Shown piece after piece: positions 1 to 12,199 of a stretch of DNA of 64,000 nt. The DNA comes from Diphasiastrum complanatum. Taxonomy: Eukaryota; Streptophyta; Lycopodiopsida; Lycopodiales; Lycopodiaceae. Made by a program: the position numbers and the translations under genes. The notes beneath the pieces were generated by a model. It searched no databases, was not told the origin of the DNA, and was given only the letters and a program-made list of their open reading frames with translations. The stretch's first letter is position 1; each line of letters starts with the position of its first letter. The stretch spans positions 55,091,054 to 55,155,053 of the forward strand of contig CM055103.1 in the NCBI GenBank assembly GCA_029204225.1, written 5' to 3'.

Positions 1-1
1 T

Positions 2-1203
2 CAAGGAAGAGATTCACTACCTCAGACATATTATCTCCGCTGAGGGGATCAGGATGGATCTGAAAAAGTAGCCCCAATTATGCGATGGCCAGCACCAACT
101 TCGGTGGAAGAGCTGCAGATCTTCCTCGAATTGGCTGGATTTTACAGGAGGTTTATCCATCAGTATGCCCTCTTGACTGCTCTTTTGACAGATCTGCTCA
201 AGGGTAAGGGCAAGTACTTTAGTTGGGGGCCTAAACAACAAGCTTGCTTTGAAGATGTAAAGGCTGCAATTGCAACTGCTCCTGTTTTAAGTTTAGTAGA
301 TCCAAATGAAGCATTTATGGTAGAAACCGATGCCAGTAATCAGGCAGTCGGTGCTGTTCTCACTCAACACGATCGTCCGATCGCGTTTGAGAGTAAGAAA
401 CTGGATAAACACCAGTTGAATTATTCCACTTATGAGGAGGAGTTGTTTGCAATAGTCTATGCTCTTAAGAAATGGAGGCATTGCCTCTATGGAGCTAAGT
501 TTGAGATCGTGTTTGATCAAGAAAGTATCAAGTGGCTTTCCTCTCAAAGCGACTTGAAAGGAAGAAAAGCTCGTTGGGCCAAACTTCTCCAGGAGTTTGA
601 CTATCAACTAAGGTACAGGAAAGGGCGCTACAATGTGGTAGCAGATGCCCTGAGTCGAATGCCCTTAGTAAGCGCGCTAAGTTTTATGGCATTCAGGAGT
701 GAATTCCTAGAATCACTCAGAGGAAAGTGTGTTATTGATTCTCACTACGCACTTGTGTGGCAAGCTATTGAGCAAAGGAATTCCACAACCACACCAGGGC
801 CATCAGAGAATGTTGCGGGGCCATCGGAAGATGTTGCAGTTGTGTCGGGACGGGACGCGCCGCCTAAAGATGATGCGGAAATATCCGAAGTGGATGTGCC
901 ATCAGCAGGTGTTGCGGATGCTCGATGGAAGAATTTCTCCATTGAGGACGGGTACCTCCTTTATAAAGGAAGGGTATGTGTACCCAAGGACGGTGACTTC
1001 AGGCGACAAATCCTTGAGGAAAGTCACGACAGTCCCAGTGCAGGGCATCCCAAGATAAAGAGGACCTATGCTCTTGCAAAGAATAAGTTTTATTGGCCTA
1101 GTATGCAGAAAGACGTACAAGAGTACGTGCTAAGGTGCACCACATGCTAGGCCATAAAGGCTGAACGTCTCAAAGTAGGCGGGCTCCTCCAGCCACTAGA
1201 GAT
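2..1203 (+). pseudogene. Ty3/gypsy pol fragment (RT end, RNase H, integrase zinc finger)
   Basis: Decayed retrotransposon polyprotein, cut by the window edge. It opens in the RT palm/thumb (YLRHIISAEGIRMD, then WPAPTSVEELQIFL and LAGFYRRFI). RNase H follows (VETDASNQAVGAVL, then YEEELFAIVYALKKWRHCLYG and DALSRMP). Last is the integrase HHCC finger: ESHDSPSAGH gives H-X6-H and RCTTC gives C-X2-C. A one-base indel near position 68 splits the RT start from the long open frame at 80-1150. The stop at 1150 is a TAG where the family normally has Gln after the second Cys, and the frame reads on to LLQPLEIP near 1203 before homology ends. The integrase core is missing. The RNase H hallmark usually written TDH.SL is FDQESI here. 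RT/RNase H/IN family assignment is firm; it cannot encode a working element. Confidence 0.93.
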
Positions 1204-2803
1204 CCCACGCGCGGCCCGCAGGTGCGCACAATGTGCGACGCAGTAGATTGTTGTCATGTGAAAAGTTTCTAGTAACATGCACTGACATGCAAAAGAAAAG
1301 AACGAGAGAGAAAGCTTCTCTGATTTGGAAATGCAAGTGGTTGGGCCGCAACAACGTGCAAGTTTGACGTGGCAATTCTCAACCTTCCACTGGAAAATCA
1401 GGAATTCTGTATACCACGTTGCCCAAGTCGAATTTCTGGAAAATCTGCAGTAGTTTGGATTTGCAACCTTCTCAACTCCAGAAGGTCAATTCTGGCCAAA
1501 AATCAGAAATTTTGATTTGGAACAGGAATAACTTGAAAATTATAACAGATTTCGAGATGAAATCTGCTTTCCCACGTTGCTCCTTAACAACTTTCCAATT
1601 CGGCCATACAAATTATATCCTTCAGGAAAGTTGACACATCTCCGTGGCATTCATATTGATGGTCAGCAGATAATGCCCTACTTTTCATCTACCAACGGGC
1701 TTTAGCATTTTGTTGAAAAAAGTCTAAGACCTTTGGTATTTGTTTATATCTTGCAAGAAAACCTTCCTACAAGAGAAGATTTTGACCTTCTACAAAGAAT
1801 CATTTCTTGCTTCGCACTTATTAGCCTAGGAGAGGCATTTTTTTGCATTAACCTCACATTTGTGATAGAGGATCAAACTTATCTCTTGGCTCTAAAACCT
1901 TTGTTTGCAGGTGCACTCTAGTTTCAATGTAAAGCGTTGATCAAATAAAGCATTTTCCAGGATTTGTATAGAAGATCTAACCTAGAGACATCAACGGACC
2001 ATTAGAAACTGTGCTTCAAAGCATGTCATTTCGATCTCGTACCACCCTTCTACTCAAATTCCAACAAAGAACATGAATATGTCTAGAAGTAATCATATGC
2101 TCTATCATCCCCTTCCAACTTATTGGTCATAAGTATACAAAATTTGCGTAATTTTCAAAATTGGTGAGGTGATTTCCATCTATCATAATCGTGCAAAGTA
2201 ACTTGTTTTAGAATGGGCCTCTACAAACAAGATTTTAAACAAAAAGAGTCTTTTCAAAACTTGATCTAGAAATGAAAAGCCAATTTTGATGTTCTAAAGT
2301 CAATAATTTCTCTAAGATTAGCTATGCATCATCATGCATGCTCTATTGCAACCAAGGTGCCATTATGATTCCAAAAGCATATTTGCAAGGGCCATGGATG
2401 GGACCTAAAGGAACTTTCCCACCCAAAGGCCCTAACTTCTTTGCTCGTGCATTTGAATTTCGAAGAGAATCCCCTTTCCATAAATGTGCCTGCTATCTCA
2501 AAAGGCAAAGCATCTCCCTATCTCCTTGGCTTCTGAAAACGACTTCCAGTGTTCCTCCACTTGTCTAGAGGTGAGGTCATCATCCATGACAATACGAGTA
2601 CCCCTCAGGTACCAGCAATCTTAAGGCCAAGGATGGAATCTAGCAAACACGTAGCTTCCAATATTGTGTCTTGAATGTAGAGTATGCTCTATCCTCTAAT
2701 GTCGAGGGCTTCACTTTCCTGCAACATCTCGTTTGAGAGTGTGACCAAAGTCATCTCAGCCATAGGGCAACTTTGCAATCCTAGGATTACATCCTACCAT
2801 TTT
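1204..2803. other. No recognisable gene
   Basis: AT-rich sequence directly downstream of the truncated integrase. Short open frames (for example 1419-1634 and 2338-2568) carry no motif I recognise. It may be decayed LTR or retroelement interior, but no LTR ends are visible. Confidence 0.5.
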
Positions 2804-3098
2804 TTAGACCAAGACTTGGTTCTTCTCTTTGTGTAGCTCCAACTTGCTCTCAAGAGCTTGGAGCTTTTCCGATGCATCTACTATTGGAAACCTTTTTCGA
2901 AGTTCCTTGTTCTCTTTCCATGAAGCTACTACCCCTTCTTCGAGAATCATAATATCTCTCTTCTTGATTTGGTCTTTGGAAAATATATCTTGGATTTGAC
3001 CTTGGACCTTGACCTTAGATCGATTCTAGAATCTCATTCAGTTCATAAAACAATGAACTAGTGATATGAACATACAATTCCCTCTCCTCTTGAGCCAT
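2804..3098 (-). pseudogene. Coiled-coil coding fragment, unrecognised
   Basis: On the minus strand an ATG at 3098 starts MAQEERELYVHITSS and runs to a stop after LNEILESI. In the next frame a longer stretch without its own Met continues through SKVKVQGQIQDIFSKDQ, KENKELRKRF and EKLQALESKLELHKEKN, and stops at 2804. Joined by one frameshift this is about 98 codons, charged, with heptad-like leucines, so a coiled coil is likely. The family is unknown; a retroelement gag or a gene scrap are both possible. Confidence 0.35.
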
Positions 3099-5785
3099 CA
3101 TCCATCAAAGGCGGTAGCCTTGGTAGTCTTTAGGAAAGGAAAGTCTTGATCAAAGCAGCCACAAAGGCATCAGAGGAAAGGAAAGTCTTGATCACAACAA
3201 CCTTGAAGGAGATAGAGCAATTAAAGGCAACAAAACGGGAAGGGGCAATGAAGGGATATACTAAGTTGAAAGATTGGAGCTTAAATGAACAGCAAAATAG
3301 GAAGAGAAAAAAACCAATTACTATAACTCCATAGAAAGGGTGTTGCAACATGAGTGAATCAGGAAACGGAAACATGTCACAACAGATCAATGCACAGTTT
3401 ATAGTGGATCAAGAAAAGGGGAGGATGAGATGAAAAATGGGGGCGGAATCACAAGGCTACAATATTGTACTGCGGCATCCAGCCTTCAAGTATGATGTAT
3501 GATGCATGCAAGGAAAAGAGAGAGAGAGAGAGAGAGAATGAAATGAAATGAAATGTTTTTCTGTTTCCAATGGAGACCCAACAAGATGTATGCGACAAAG
3601 CCTGAACATAGCAAAAGGTAGGGCACCAAAAATCCGCTTTTCCTAGTTTCTTATAATATTGTCAATTTGTACTTTTCCGTAGAGTCATTGATCTTACTAC
3701 AATGACTCACTCTTATTGCACTTTGAAATATTGAATTGGATATGTGGAAATTCAGTTTCTATATGTCTAGCTTCTTTGAGTTTCTGGTACTTCACCTTTT
3801 TTGGTGCCTTTTTATGTGCTTTTTATATGAAGATGCATTTCCACTTGCCCAATCCTTATTTTGATGTCTAGAAATTGACTTCTCAATTTTCAAGTTTTCA
3901 GTAGTTTTTGAAACCTCGTCATTTTCGTGTCATTTTTTGAGACTTTTTACAGCATTGTTATTCTATCAAAGGGTGAATGTATACTTCACTTTAAATTTTT
4001 CATCACGATGTTTAAAGGCTACAAAGAGTTTTCTAGCGTTGCATCTCTTTCATCATCCACAACATGGGACATTATGGTTCCACTGTTCAACCATCATGTC
4101 TTTATCTCCAACAGTTTATGCCCTCCTTCCAAAGTGTTATGACCAAGTCAAGAGATATGATGAGCAATTCTCAGCTCCATATTCAGCTTGTTGCCATTAC
4201 TTCTAGTCTTACATCTACAATTAAGGAACCAATATCTTTGAGAAAGGTCCACTCGACACAGGCACGAGTTTCAAGGAGTTACAAGATATTGCAAATGACG
4301 TAGCACAACAAGATTAGAGTGATGAGCCACATATATATAAGCTCAAGTGTTTTATACATAAAAGCAAGTAGGTGTAAAGGATGCACAAGCACACCCATTT
4401 CATCAATTATTAGTCTTGTCAGTCTTGCTATTATTTCCATTGGTATACATGAGCCACAAGATCAATGTGATGAGGTACAATCATACTGTGAGCAATCACA
4501 ACTTCTGCATAAGATATAGACCTAGGATTAGTGTTGTGGGACAACCACTAATTCATCTAGCTCCTCTTTAAGTTCCTAGAGCTTAGGCAAAGTTGAGTGC
4601 TCACCTACTTATTAGAATGCATGCAAGTGTTCAAGTAGCTTAACAATAGCTTCTAACTTGACACTTTCAATCAAAGCAGTCTCGTTACAAATGGCCTCAA
4701 ATAATATGACCCTGTATGTGGTGCTATTGAAAAATTTGTTTCTATATCACAAGTATGCTTAGAGCTAACTATGTAGGTTGTTATGTGTCATCATGCATTT
4801 GTGAAAAACATTTCTACCGATGTTTTTTGACATTCCTGGTACTTTTGAATAGCTTGGGACCTATATGCACCTCCAGATCGACTCCTACCTATTATTGAAT
4901 AGCATTCATGATCCACACAATTGGCTCAAGATGCACTAGAATGAGTTCCTACTAAGTAGGACTAATGTAGATCCTCAACCATTCCTCCACATCGTCATTT
5001 ATTAAATGGTCCCAATTTCATCTATTAGTGGATAAGCTTAGATTGACTAAGCCAATGATGAAATGGTAGGGCAAACAAACTCTAGGACACAGAAACAATT
5101 TGGTAGCTCCTTGGAATGTTCCCTTAAGGGCCTCTAGAACTTTATAAATAGAGCAATCTCCTCTCATTTCATGTAATGCTCTTGAATTATTTGTAGCATG
5201 CAACAATTTTTCAGCAACTGTACGGAAATTATTTTGATTCTAGGATACACCATATATTGGAAACATACTCTTCCACCAGTTTGTATACACAATCGTGACG
5301 TATTTTTTCATCTTTGTAGTGCCTTTGGTACCAAAGAAACCGATACTTCTTCTATCTCTTCTCTTTAACTTAGGATCAAAAAAATTGTGCATGATCTCCG
5401 TGTGCTTTTCAAAATGAGCTCCTCCTTAACTTTTCAAGATTTATTTTTCATCCACACCTAATTACCACGAACTTAAAGGAGCAGCATTTTGTTATATGTT
5501 ACATATGTGGAATGATCAACCAATAATTGCGGGGCTTATGCCTTATCTCACATAAATGCAGTCTATATTTAGTAATATTCAACACTAGGCAATATCTATA
5601 TTTAGTAATATTCAACACTAGGCAATATTTATATTGATAAGACTTATGAAGAATAGGAAAAAAAGGGACATAGAAAACTAAATGAATCGTTTCATAATTT
5701 GGCTAACTTTAGTACCTCTATTCATATGGAAAACAAAATGATTATGTGAGACACTACATAACATTTAGCCAAGTACAAAGTTAGA
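3099..5785. other. No recognisable gene; short GA tract
   Basis: AT-rich DNA. A lysine-rich 62-codon frame at 3146-3334 has no recognisable motif. A short (GA)n lies at 3517-3537, followed by GAAAT pentamers. A 29-bp stretch ending in ACACTAGGCAATAT is tandemly repeated at about 5565-5630. Nothing else is supported. Confidence 0.5.
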
Positions 5786-6140
5786 TCACCTCAAAGTCCT
5801 ATCCCTTGGACCAAGTTGTCCCTCAGTATTCCTCCCCCATGCCCAAAGCTCTCCAACTTCTGTTATTGCAAAGGAGTGATAATGCCCAACTGCCACTTTT
5901 GAAATGCGGCTAGGTAATCCAGCAATTTTCTTTGGTTCATAAACATCATTGAGATAGTCATCCACATGTCCAAGGGCACCATTACTTCTATCTCCAAAAC
6001 TGAATACTTCATTTTCGTTACAAGAACCATGTGGTGCCCCCACCATCAAGGAGCTCATCTCTTCACAATTACTAGTGAAACCTTTGCTTCTTGTCACATA
6101 GAGGCTGCTCTTCACTGCCACAATGCAAAGAACATCATTC

Positions 6141-6142
<2 letters not shown>
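5786..6142 (-). pseudogene. RCC1-repeat (UVR8/RCC1 family) exon or gene fragment
   Basis: The minus-strand frame encodes about one and a half RCC1 propeller blades: NEVFSFGDRSNGALGHV, then LPSRISKVAVGHYHSFAIT and GELWAWGRNTEGQLG. The pattern of Gly-His before a hydrophobic/Ala-Ile strand, then G.LWAWG.N..GQLG, is diagnostic of the RCC1 family, whose full members carry about seven blades. A GT just after GGACAACTTG is a plausible splice donor near 5818, so this may be one exon. I found no convincing neighbouring exon on either side, and the upstream side runs into a CT tract at 6144. It is either a stranded exon or a captured gene piece. Confidence 0.7.

Positions 6143-6143
<1 letters not shown>

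Positions 6144-6199
<56 letters not shown>
6144..6199. repeat. (CT)n microsatellite, about 56 bp
   Basis: Uninterrupted CT dinucleotides seen directly, immediately 5' of the minus-strand RCC1-like frame. Confidence 0.98.
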
Positions 6200-6202
<3 letters not shown>

Positions 6203-8059
6203 TCAATAAATAAACAGCATGATATATTTATTGTGACCATAATTTCAAAAAAAGCCCTATATATCTATGAGTTGAAAATATGTACGCCCAATGCCCATTT
6301 ATCATCACGAATAGTAACATGTACCGTTGTATCCATCTCATCCCTCGAGTTTCTTGACCGAAAACCTCAAATTTGACTTTTGGGAGTTGCTATTGCAAAA
6401 TTTCAGAATGTAAAAAAATTCAAATTCAGGGAAGCTTTCTTGTGATAGAGCTGCATATTAATTTCCAGATAAAGGAATCGAAAGTCGTCCGTAATGTAGG
6501 TGCTTGTTTTTCTTGGAATTGTGGAGCCCCCCTTCAAAAGCAGAATCTTCACGTGATTCGCAAGGATCTGAACCTTCCACCAAAACTTTCATCCAGACAG
6601 CCAATGAGAGATTAACAACACCTCAGCACCAAAGCTTCCAACACAATGTGCATGTGAACATAATATTTGGTGCCACAAAGGTGCATGTGCTGTGTGCTGT
6701 CCACATGCACGTTCTGCTGGAAGATCCAATTTCCGTAAACAACCAAACAAAACACTATTGAAAATCAAGTGTCAATACTGCTATGTATTGACAATGCAAG
6801 AACATTTCGTTGGCCGCCGGGGGGGTGGGGCTGATCCCGGGGGGGGCCTTGGACGAGAGCAGGTCCCTAGCAATCCGTAAGGCCCGACTTCCCTCACGTA
6901 ATTCCAACCCTTGAATTTTTTTTTTGTTTCAGCAGATTTTGATAGCGATTACAGTCAGAATCTCTATTACTGCCTATCACATGCAAATCCCAGTCAGAAT
7001 CGCTCTGACTTAGCTCTCAGATGCAGATTCCGTTCTGGGAATTGCTAGCAAAATAGAAAGAAAAACCCAACACTTGGAATTACGAGAATGACGACAGTAT
7101 TGTAGTCAAACCAAACAGCACCAAATCATTTAAGAAAGCTTCTGCAAGAAAAGATCAACATACTGATATCAGCATATGCACCACATCCCCATCGCATTAG
7201 CAAGGAAGGTGCTCCAACCCTTGACCATGGCGCCAGGATTCTGGACAACATGAGCGCTGCAATCATACGCTCTCCTGCTTGCAAATTTCTCGAAAGAGCT
7301 ATAGACTGTAGAGCGCAGTAATGGAGCAAATGCTCAGGGATCAGGATCTTAGAATTCTACTACAAAGCATGCAATGCACTATAAGCCATAAGCCAATATG
7401 ACCTTTAATGTATATCAACAACAATTTCCTTCCAAACAAAATATAATGAAAATCGAGGCTTATATTGGAACCTTCAAATTTCAAGGGTTCGAGGCGTGGG
7501 CTTTTGGGGTTTGAGAGAGATTCTGCTCGACCCGGCTGGTTCATTGGTTCCAATGTCGTAAAATCACTTCTTCTTTTTGCATGAAAAAACAAGAACGATG
7601 TGGTATTATATCGCAAAGGCCTTGCCATGTAGTAGCTTAGTTTAGAATAGACATTTAAAAGTCACACAAATACATAAGATTTGTTGATGATTATAATTAT
7701 GTTGTATTGGATGACATAATCCATGATAAATTACAAGTGGGATATGACAAGCTTAATATGTTTAGAGAAAGTTCAAAGCAACAAGTGGCTTGTATATTAG
7801 ATGGATGCTAGGAATTGTCAAAGGGAGTTTTAAAGATACGTTGTCAAGATCCTCTAACAAGACTGCACTGCAATTGTTGGCAAGAAGAACTGGAATGTTC
7901 ATTTGTTGATTCAGATAAAGAAGAGAAATAGGCTCTCTGATGCACAGCTTGATAGGTTGGTGTACGTAAATGCCAATTTGAGACTCTTAAGCAGACTCTC
8001 AAGCACACCAAAGGCTATCTAGATATATTGTAATTTCTAGTGTGTACGGAGTACAGTGT
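6200..8059. other. No confident gene; G-rich patch at 6812-6860
   Basis: Mostly AT-rich. The patch near 6812-6860 has several runs of G (up to eight), unlike its surroundings. A plus-strand stretch at 7780-7910 reads SGLYIRWMLGIVKGSFKD followed by SNKTALQLLARRTGMF before a stop; it looks protein-like but I cannot assign a family. Confidence 0.4.
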
Positions 8060-9622
8060 GTTTGAACTTTGAACTATTACCTAGGTATAATAATGTATGT
8101 ATTATGTATTATGTCCGATGTCATATGACTATTGAAACTTTATTGTTTTACAATCATGTTCTAGCATGTTGTTGTCTGTACATATGTATTTGTCCAAAAA
8201 GTGTTCTATTTTGTGATCTTGATTCTATCCAAAAATTGGCGCATTTGAAGTCCATATTGCACAATAATTGTGTTGGCTTTTGCGGTTTCGAAACTCGGTC
8301 ACAAAGAAGTAGTCAGCGACTTTACCGATAATCGAATTTTTTGTTGTTAGAAGTTTTCGAAGAGCTTGAATTTTGGAATTGTAGTATCGTGTGCATGTTA
8401 TTGGATCAATTCTTACAAGTCGTCTGAAGTGGGCAAATTTTGTTTCAAAAATTTCACGCTTGACAATATTTTTGTTCAAGCTTTCAAAGATTTCCTTCAA
8501 TGTTGGCCAACACACTTCAGCGCGTGAAAGTGTGATAAAAAAAATGTTGGAGGGCCGAGTTGACGCATGATAGCATTTGATGTATCGATATTTTGATTGC
8601 TTTGTAGAAGATGTTGGGTATGTGCTGGCAAAATTTGTGTTCGTAATGTAAGATCTCCCATTTGGCAATTTTCTGGTATGGGAGCTTGTTGCTCATCACT
8701 GTCTTTCTTTGTGGCCATAAAACAATGTTGGAAAGTCTAGTTCTTCGCTACAAATATCTTGATATAATCCTATTGGATTTTGACCCTCACATGGAACAAT
8801 TGCTTTGTAACAATTTTCATAATCTACCACTTGTTGGGTGCTTGTGAAATTGTGAATGAGAGTGTCATGTTTTATGTATTCGTGAAAATACATTATCCAA
8901 TCATTATTGATTTTGATATTACATTCTTTGTATAATGGTGTATCACATAATTGTGTAAAGCTTGCATCAATTTGATTGGTCTTACGATTCCACTCATAAA
9001 TGCAGACTTGTACTGCGCAACAATCACATAGGCACTTTCGTCCATGAATCTTGGTAACACATTTTGTAGTAATGCCCGGTTGTCCCTCAAATGAAAGATC
9101 TCTTATTTGTCAAAATACAATCCTTGGTGATACCAAACATTCTTCTAAGTCATTGAGTTCGTTTACTTTGCTCAATGGCTTGTTGGTGGAGTAGTTCATT
9201 GGTGATGCATATTCAAGCATCATGTTCTTTGATACATAAGCATTGCAAGATTTTCATATCTTATGTACATGAATGTCAATTATTTGTTTTCATCAAATAA
9301 TTTTATTTTCTCTAAGTAAATGATTAGATTCAACTTGGAAAATGAAAACTAATCTATCACAAGGAGAATCCTTTATTCTTTCTTTGTACTTTGCAATTTT
9401 TTTTGGATTTCTTCCATATTTTTGTATAAAATCTTCAAGAGATGTTTCTTGCTCATTGAAATTGCTCAGTGGATGCACTAATGTGTTTATTGCTTTGTTT
9501 GATACTTGATGATATTCGATTCTTCTTATGTACTTTCTCAAGTAATAAATAATGTTGTTGTTTAATACTTGCGAGTCTTGATAGAGTTGCTTAGATTTGT
9601 TAACAACCGACATTTGTGGCAA
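8060..9622 (-). pseudogene. Helitron Rep/helicase N-terminal region, decayed
   Basis: Minus-strand frames at 9622-9293, 9090-8893, 8893-8696 and 8668-8225 follow one another like pieces of one protein. The last carries the Helitron-like N domain: SKQSKYRYIKCYHAS, then FFITLSRAEVCWPTLKEIF, FAHFRRLVRIDPI and DYFFVTEFRNRKSQHNY followed by IWTSNAPIFG. After a stop the frame continues with IEHFLDKYICTDNNML near 8210-8165, as in plant Helitron proteins. The usual .EFQ.RG.PH.H motif is altered here (EFRNRKSQHNYC). No PIF1-type helicase domain follows, and I saw no clear Helitron ends (5' TC, 3' hairpin plus CTRR). This is a broken remnant of a rolling-circle transposon. Confidence 0.75.
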
Positions 9623-9730
9623 GTAGTGACATTGATTTATTAGAGAGTGTAGATTTTGTTTCAGTTAGAATTAAAGTAGAATCACTATGCTACTGTATTG
9701 TGGGTCCTATCAGTCGATAAAGATCAGTTG

Positions 9731-9797
9731 GCCTCGCCACGAGGCAAGTCGACGGGACACGCGTCCCGCCAACGGCAACCCAGGTCATGCATGGGTT
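9731..9797. repeat. Three consecutive short hairpins
   Basis: Three inverted repeats in 67 bp: GCCTCG/CGAGGC with a 3-base loop (9731-9745), CGGGAC/GTCCCG with a 4-base loop (9753-9768) and AACCCA/TGGGTT with a 9-base loop (9777-9797). They lie upstream of a primer-binding-like site, so may be inside an old LTR. Confidence 0.7.
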
Positions 9798-9936
9798 GTT
9801 TGAGTGAAAAACTATTTGTACGGTGTAATTTCATTTTGAGAAATACAGTTGCTCTCTGAGCTTGCTGTGGAGAGTGTTTTCTGTCTGTCTTACTGTGTAG
9901 CATGATCTGTGTTCCTATTTGAAGTAAATTCTAAGT

Positions 9937-9947
9937 TGGTATAAGAC
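9937..9947 (+). promoter_or_regulatory. Degenerate primer-binding site (initiator-Met tRNA type)
   Basis: TGGTATAAGAC resembles the plant LTR-element primer site TGGTATCAGAGC. It suggests that the DNA just upstream is a 5' LTR and that the copia remnant downstream begins here. One mismatch and a shift make this tentative. Confidence 0.4.
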
Positions 9948-11243
9948 CCGTACAGGGAGTGTACACATTACAACATCGTCGTTTAAAAGAGCTTCGGGAG
10001 AACAGTCTTCTGAGAATTCGGGATTTACGGTGGGTTGAAGACGGAAAGAGAAGCACTGATGCAAAGAGTTTAGCACAGAAAGCTTGGTGAGCTTGAGACT
10101 GTGTGAGGATTCAGAGACTAGAGTTGTCGGTTGAATCAGAACCTCAGCAAACAAAATTTTGAAATTCCGAAGGAAGGCTGCTTGGTGTTTGTAGTCAGTG
10201 TGCATTCAATCGGACACCGTTTGACAAACAGATTGAAGCATCAGATTTCAACAATAGGGCGACCTCATGGAGGTGTGCAACTGCAAGAAGAAGCTAAGAA
10301 AAAGTCTGAGCAAAGCTCAAGCAATCATTCTACTTTTTGAAGCTAGGGTTTACAGTCTGAAAGTGACTGTTCTCTCCTTGTAGAAGACGATTTTGGAAGC
10401 TCTAAAATTCAAGAGGAGGGCGCCCTAGCAGAGTGAAACAGCAGCTAGAAGGCCGTGTGTAGCCGTGATCCAGTAAGCGAGCTAGATCAGATCTGGCGCT
10501 GGGTGGCCATAGCTAGGAAGAAAAGAACAAAGAGAAGAGGAGGAGCCATAGGAGGCTTGCGCGCGCCCAGCTGAACTAGCACGTAGCGTCTCCAAGTGTG
10601 TGCGGTTGCAAGGCTCTACCATTAGAGCGCAGATCCGGTTGTAATCATTGGATCAAGTGTATGCAAGATCAACGGAAGAGATCGTGCTACTCAGGATGAG
10701 TACCCACTGTTGGATCAAAATCGACCATTAGATGAACTCTGAAGGGTTCTTGAAGAAGGCTAAGAGAATTTGAAACAAATTTAGCTCTTCAACTTCAATA
10801 AAAATTTTCATATTGAAAGTTGAGTTGGGTTCAAATTCACTGAAGGTTAAAGTCTCTTCAAATTGAAGAAATAGTTTAAAAAGTGAAAAAGCCCTTAATT
10901 TTGCCTCATTTATCCGTTTTGACCCAAACGAAGGGCTACGGACTCCAAACGAAGGGCACCCGGACTGTACTTGCAAGTACGGTATAGCAAAAAAGAGTGA
11001 TTGCAGCGGAAAAAGTGTTTGGAGTGCACAAAAAGTGATTTCACCATTCCATTGAGCACGTAATTGGGAGTTGACGACTGAGTGCATTTCGGAAGGCGAT
11101 GCCCGTTTGGCTTTTAATTTGGTGGAAAAGCAGCGAGTGCCTGGTAAGGGAAAAGTGCAGGTCATTATTTTCAACTTTTGACATCACAGTTGGCCTCATC
11201 ATACTGCTTTTAGCCTACAGCAAAAGTTTCAACCAGTTTTGCG

Positions 11244-11600
11244 ATGGCAAACATGGGAGAGTCCATTTTGAGTGAAAGTAGCAAATTGGACGGGATTTTC
11301 GACTATGCAGTGTGGAAATTCAAAATGAAAAACATATTGATGGAGAAAGACATGTGGGGGGGATAATGGAACGTCTGTTTCACAAGCAAATGGTGATGTG
11401 TGCAAGATCAAGGGGATAGGCATCGTTTCAATCCAACTACTTGATGGCAAAAGCAGTTTGCTCAGGGAGGTACTTTACGTACCAGGTTTGAAGAAAAATC
11501 TACTTTCTGTTGGAGTCATTACTGATCAAAAGTTGAAAGTAGAATTTGGCCATGATCGTTGCTTTGTGGGGGGCACTTGCAGCTTATCGTGAACATCTCA
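11244..11600 (+). pseudogene. Ty1/copia gag and protease remnants
   Basis: The ATG at 11244 starts MANMGESILSESSKLDG, then YAVWKFKMKNILMEKDMW, the start of a copia gag (UBN2-type) domain, and it breaks at 11367. In another frame 11398-11570 reads GIGIVSIQLLDGKSSLL followed by VLYVPGLKKNLLSVGVITDQ, the segment after the copia protease active site. The gag C-terminus, zinc knuckle and protease DSGA are deleted, and no integrase or RT follows. A minus-strand open frame at 10728-11174 is probably just leader sequence. Confidence 0.8.
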
Positions 11601-12117
11601 TGGCGATTCCTGCAAGAGGATCAAAGTTATTGTACCTGAAAGGCTGTATTCAAGACGAGATCATTCACTTCATGGTAGACTTGGGAGCATTGCTAACTAC
11701 TAGGGCCAACATTGCCTGCAGCTTCTACATCAAAGATGGATCCAAGTGCCAATGCAGACCTCAAGGAGCTCAACCTGCATGACCAAGTGAAAAATCTAAA
11801 GTCCTATGGGACTCATTCAGACGTGTGACAAAAACGACATATCTTAGGCTCAGAGAGCCCGCAGGTACCTTTTCCTTCCATGTTAATAAATCATGCCACC
11901 TATTCATAGTAGGGGTGAGCCTCAGTCTACTATCTAAATGCAACAACTTTACACAGGTTTTACGTAAGTGAAGTAGATCTACACTTTTCCTGTGCTAAGT
12001 GCAAACACGATGTTTTATTTTTCTCTTTATAAGTTGTTCTTCTTTGGCCGGTGAATCAAGCCCGTGCCATGAGTTTCAGGTTCTAGTTTGGCCCTATTGA
12101 GGACATAAGCTTTCTCA

Positions 12118-12135
12118 AATTAGGGGAGGATGTTG
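12118..12135 (+). other. Polypurine tract and possible 3' LTR start
   Basis: AATTAGGGGAGGA directly followed by TGTTGTAAAG at 12131 has the look of a copia polypurine tract and LTR start. I could not match the sequence after 12131 to a 5' LTR upstream of 9936, so the LTR is unproven. Confidence 0.35.
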
Positions 12136-12199
12136 TAAAGTTGACTTGGGTGCACCCAGTGTGCCCTGTAAGACTCTAAGGGGTGACGCTCCCTAAGGT

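Noticed and set aside
10728-11174. 148-codon minus-strand frame
   Set aside because: Lies in the probable leader of a plus-strand copia remnant and has no recognisable domain.
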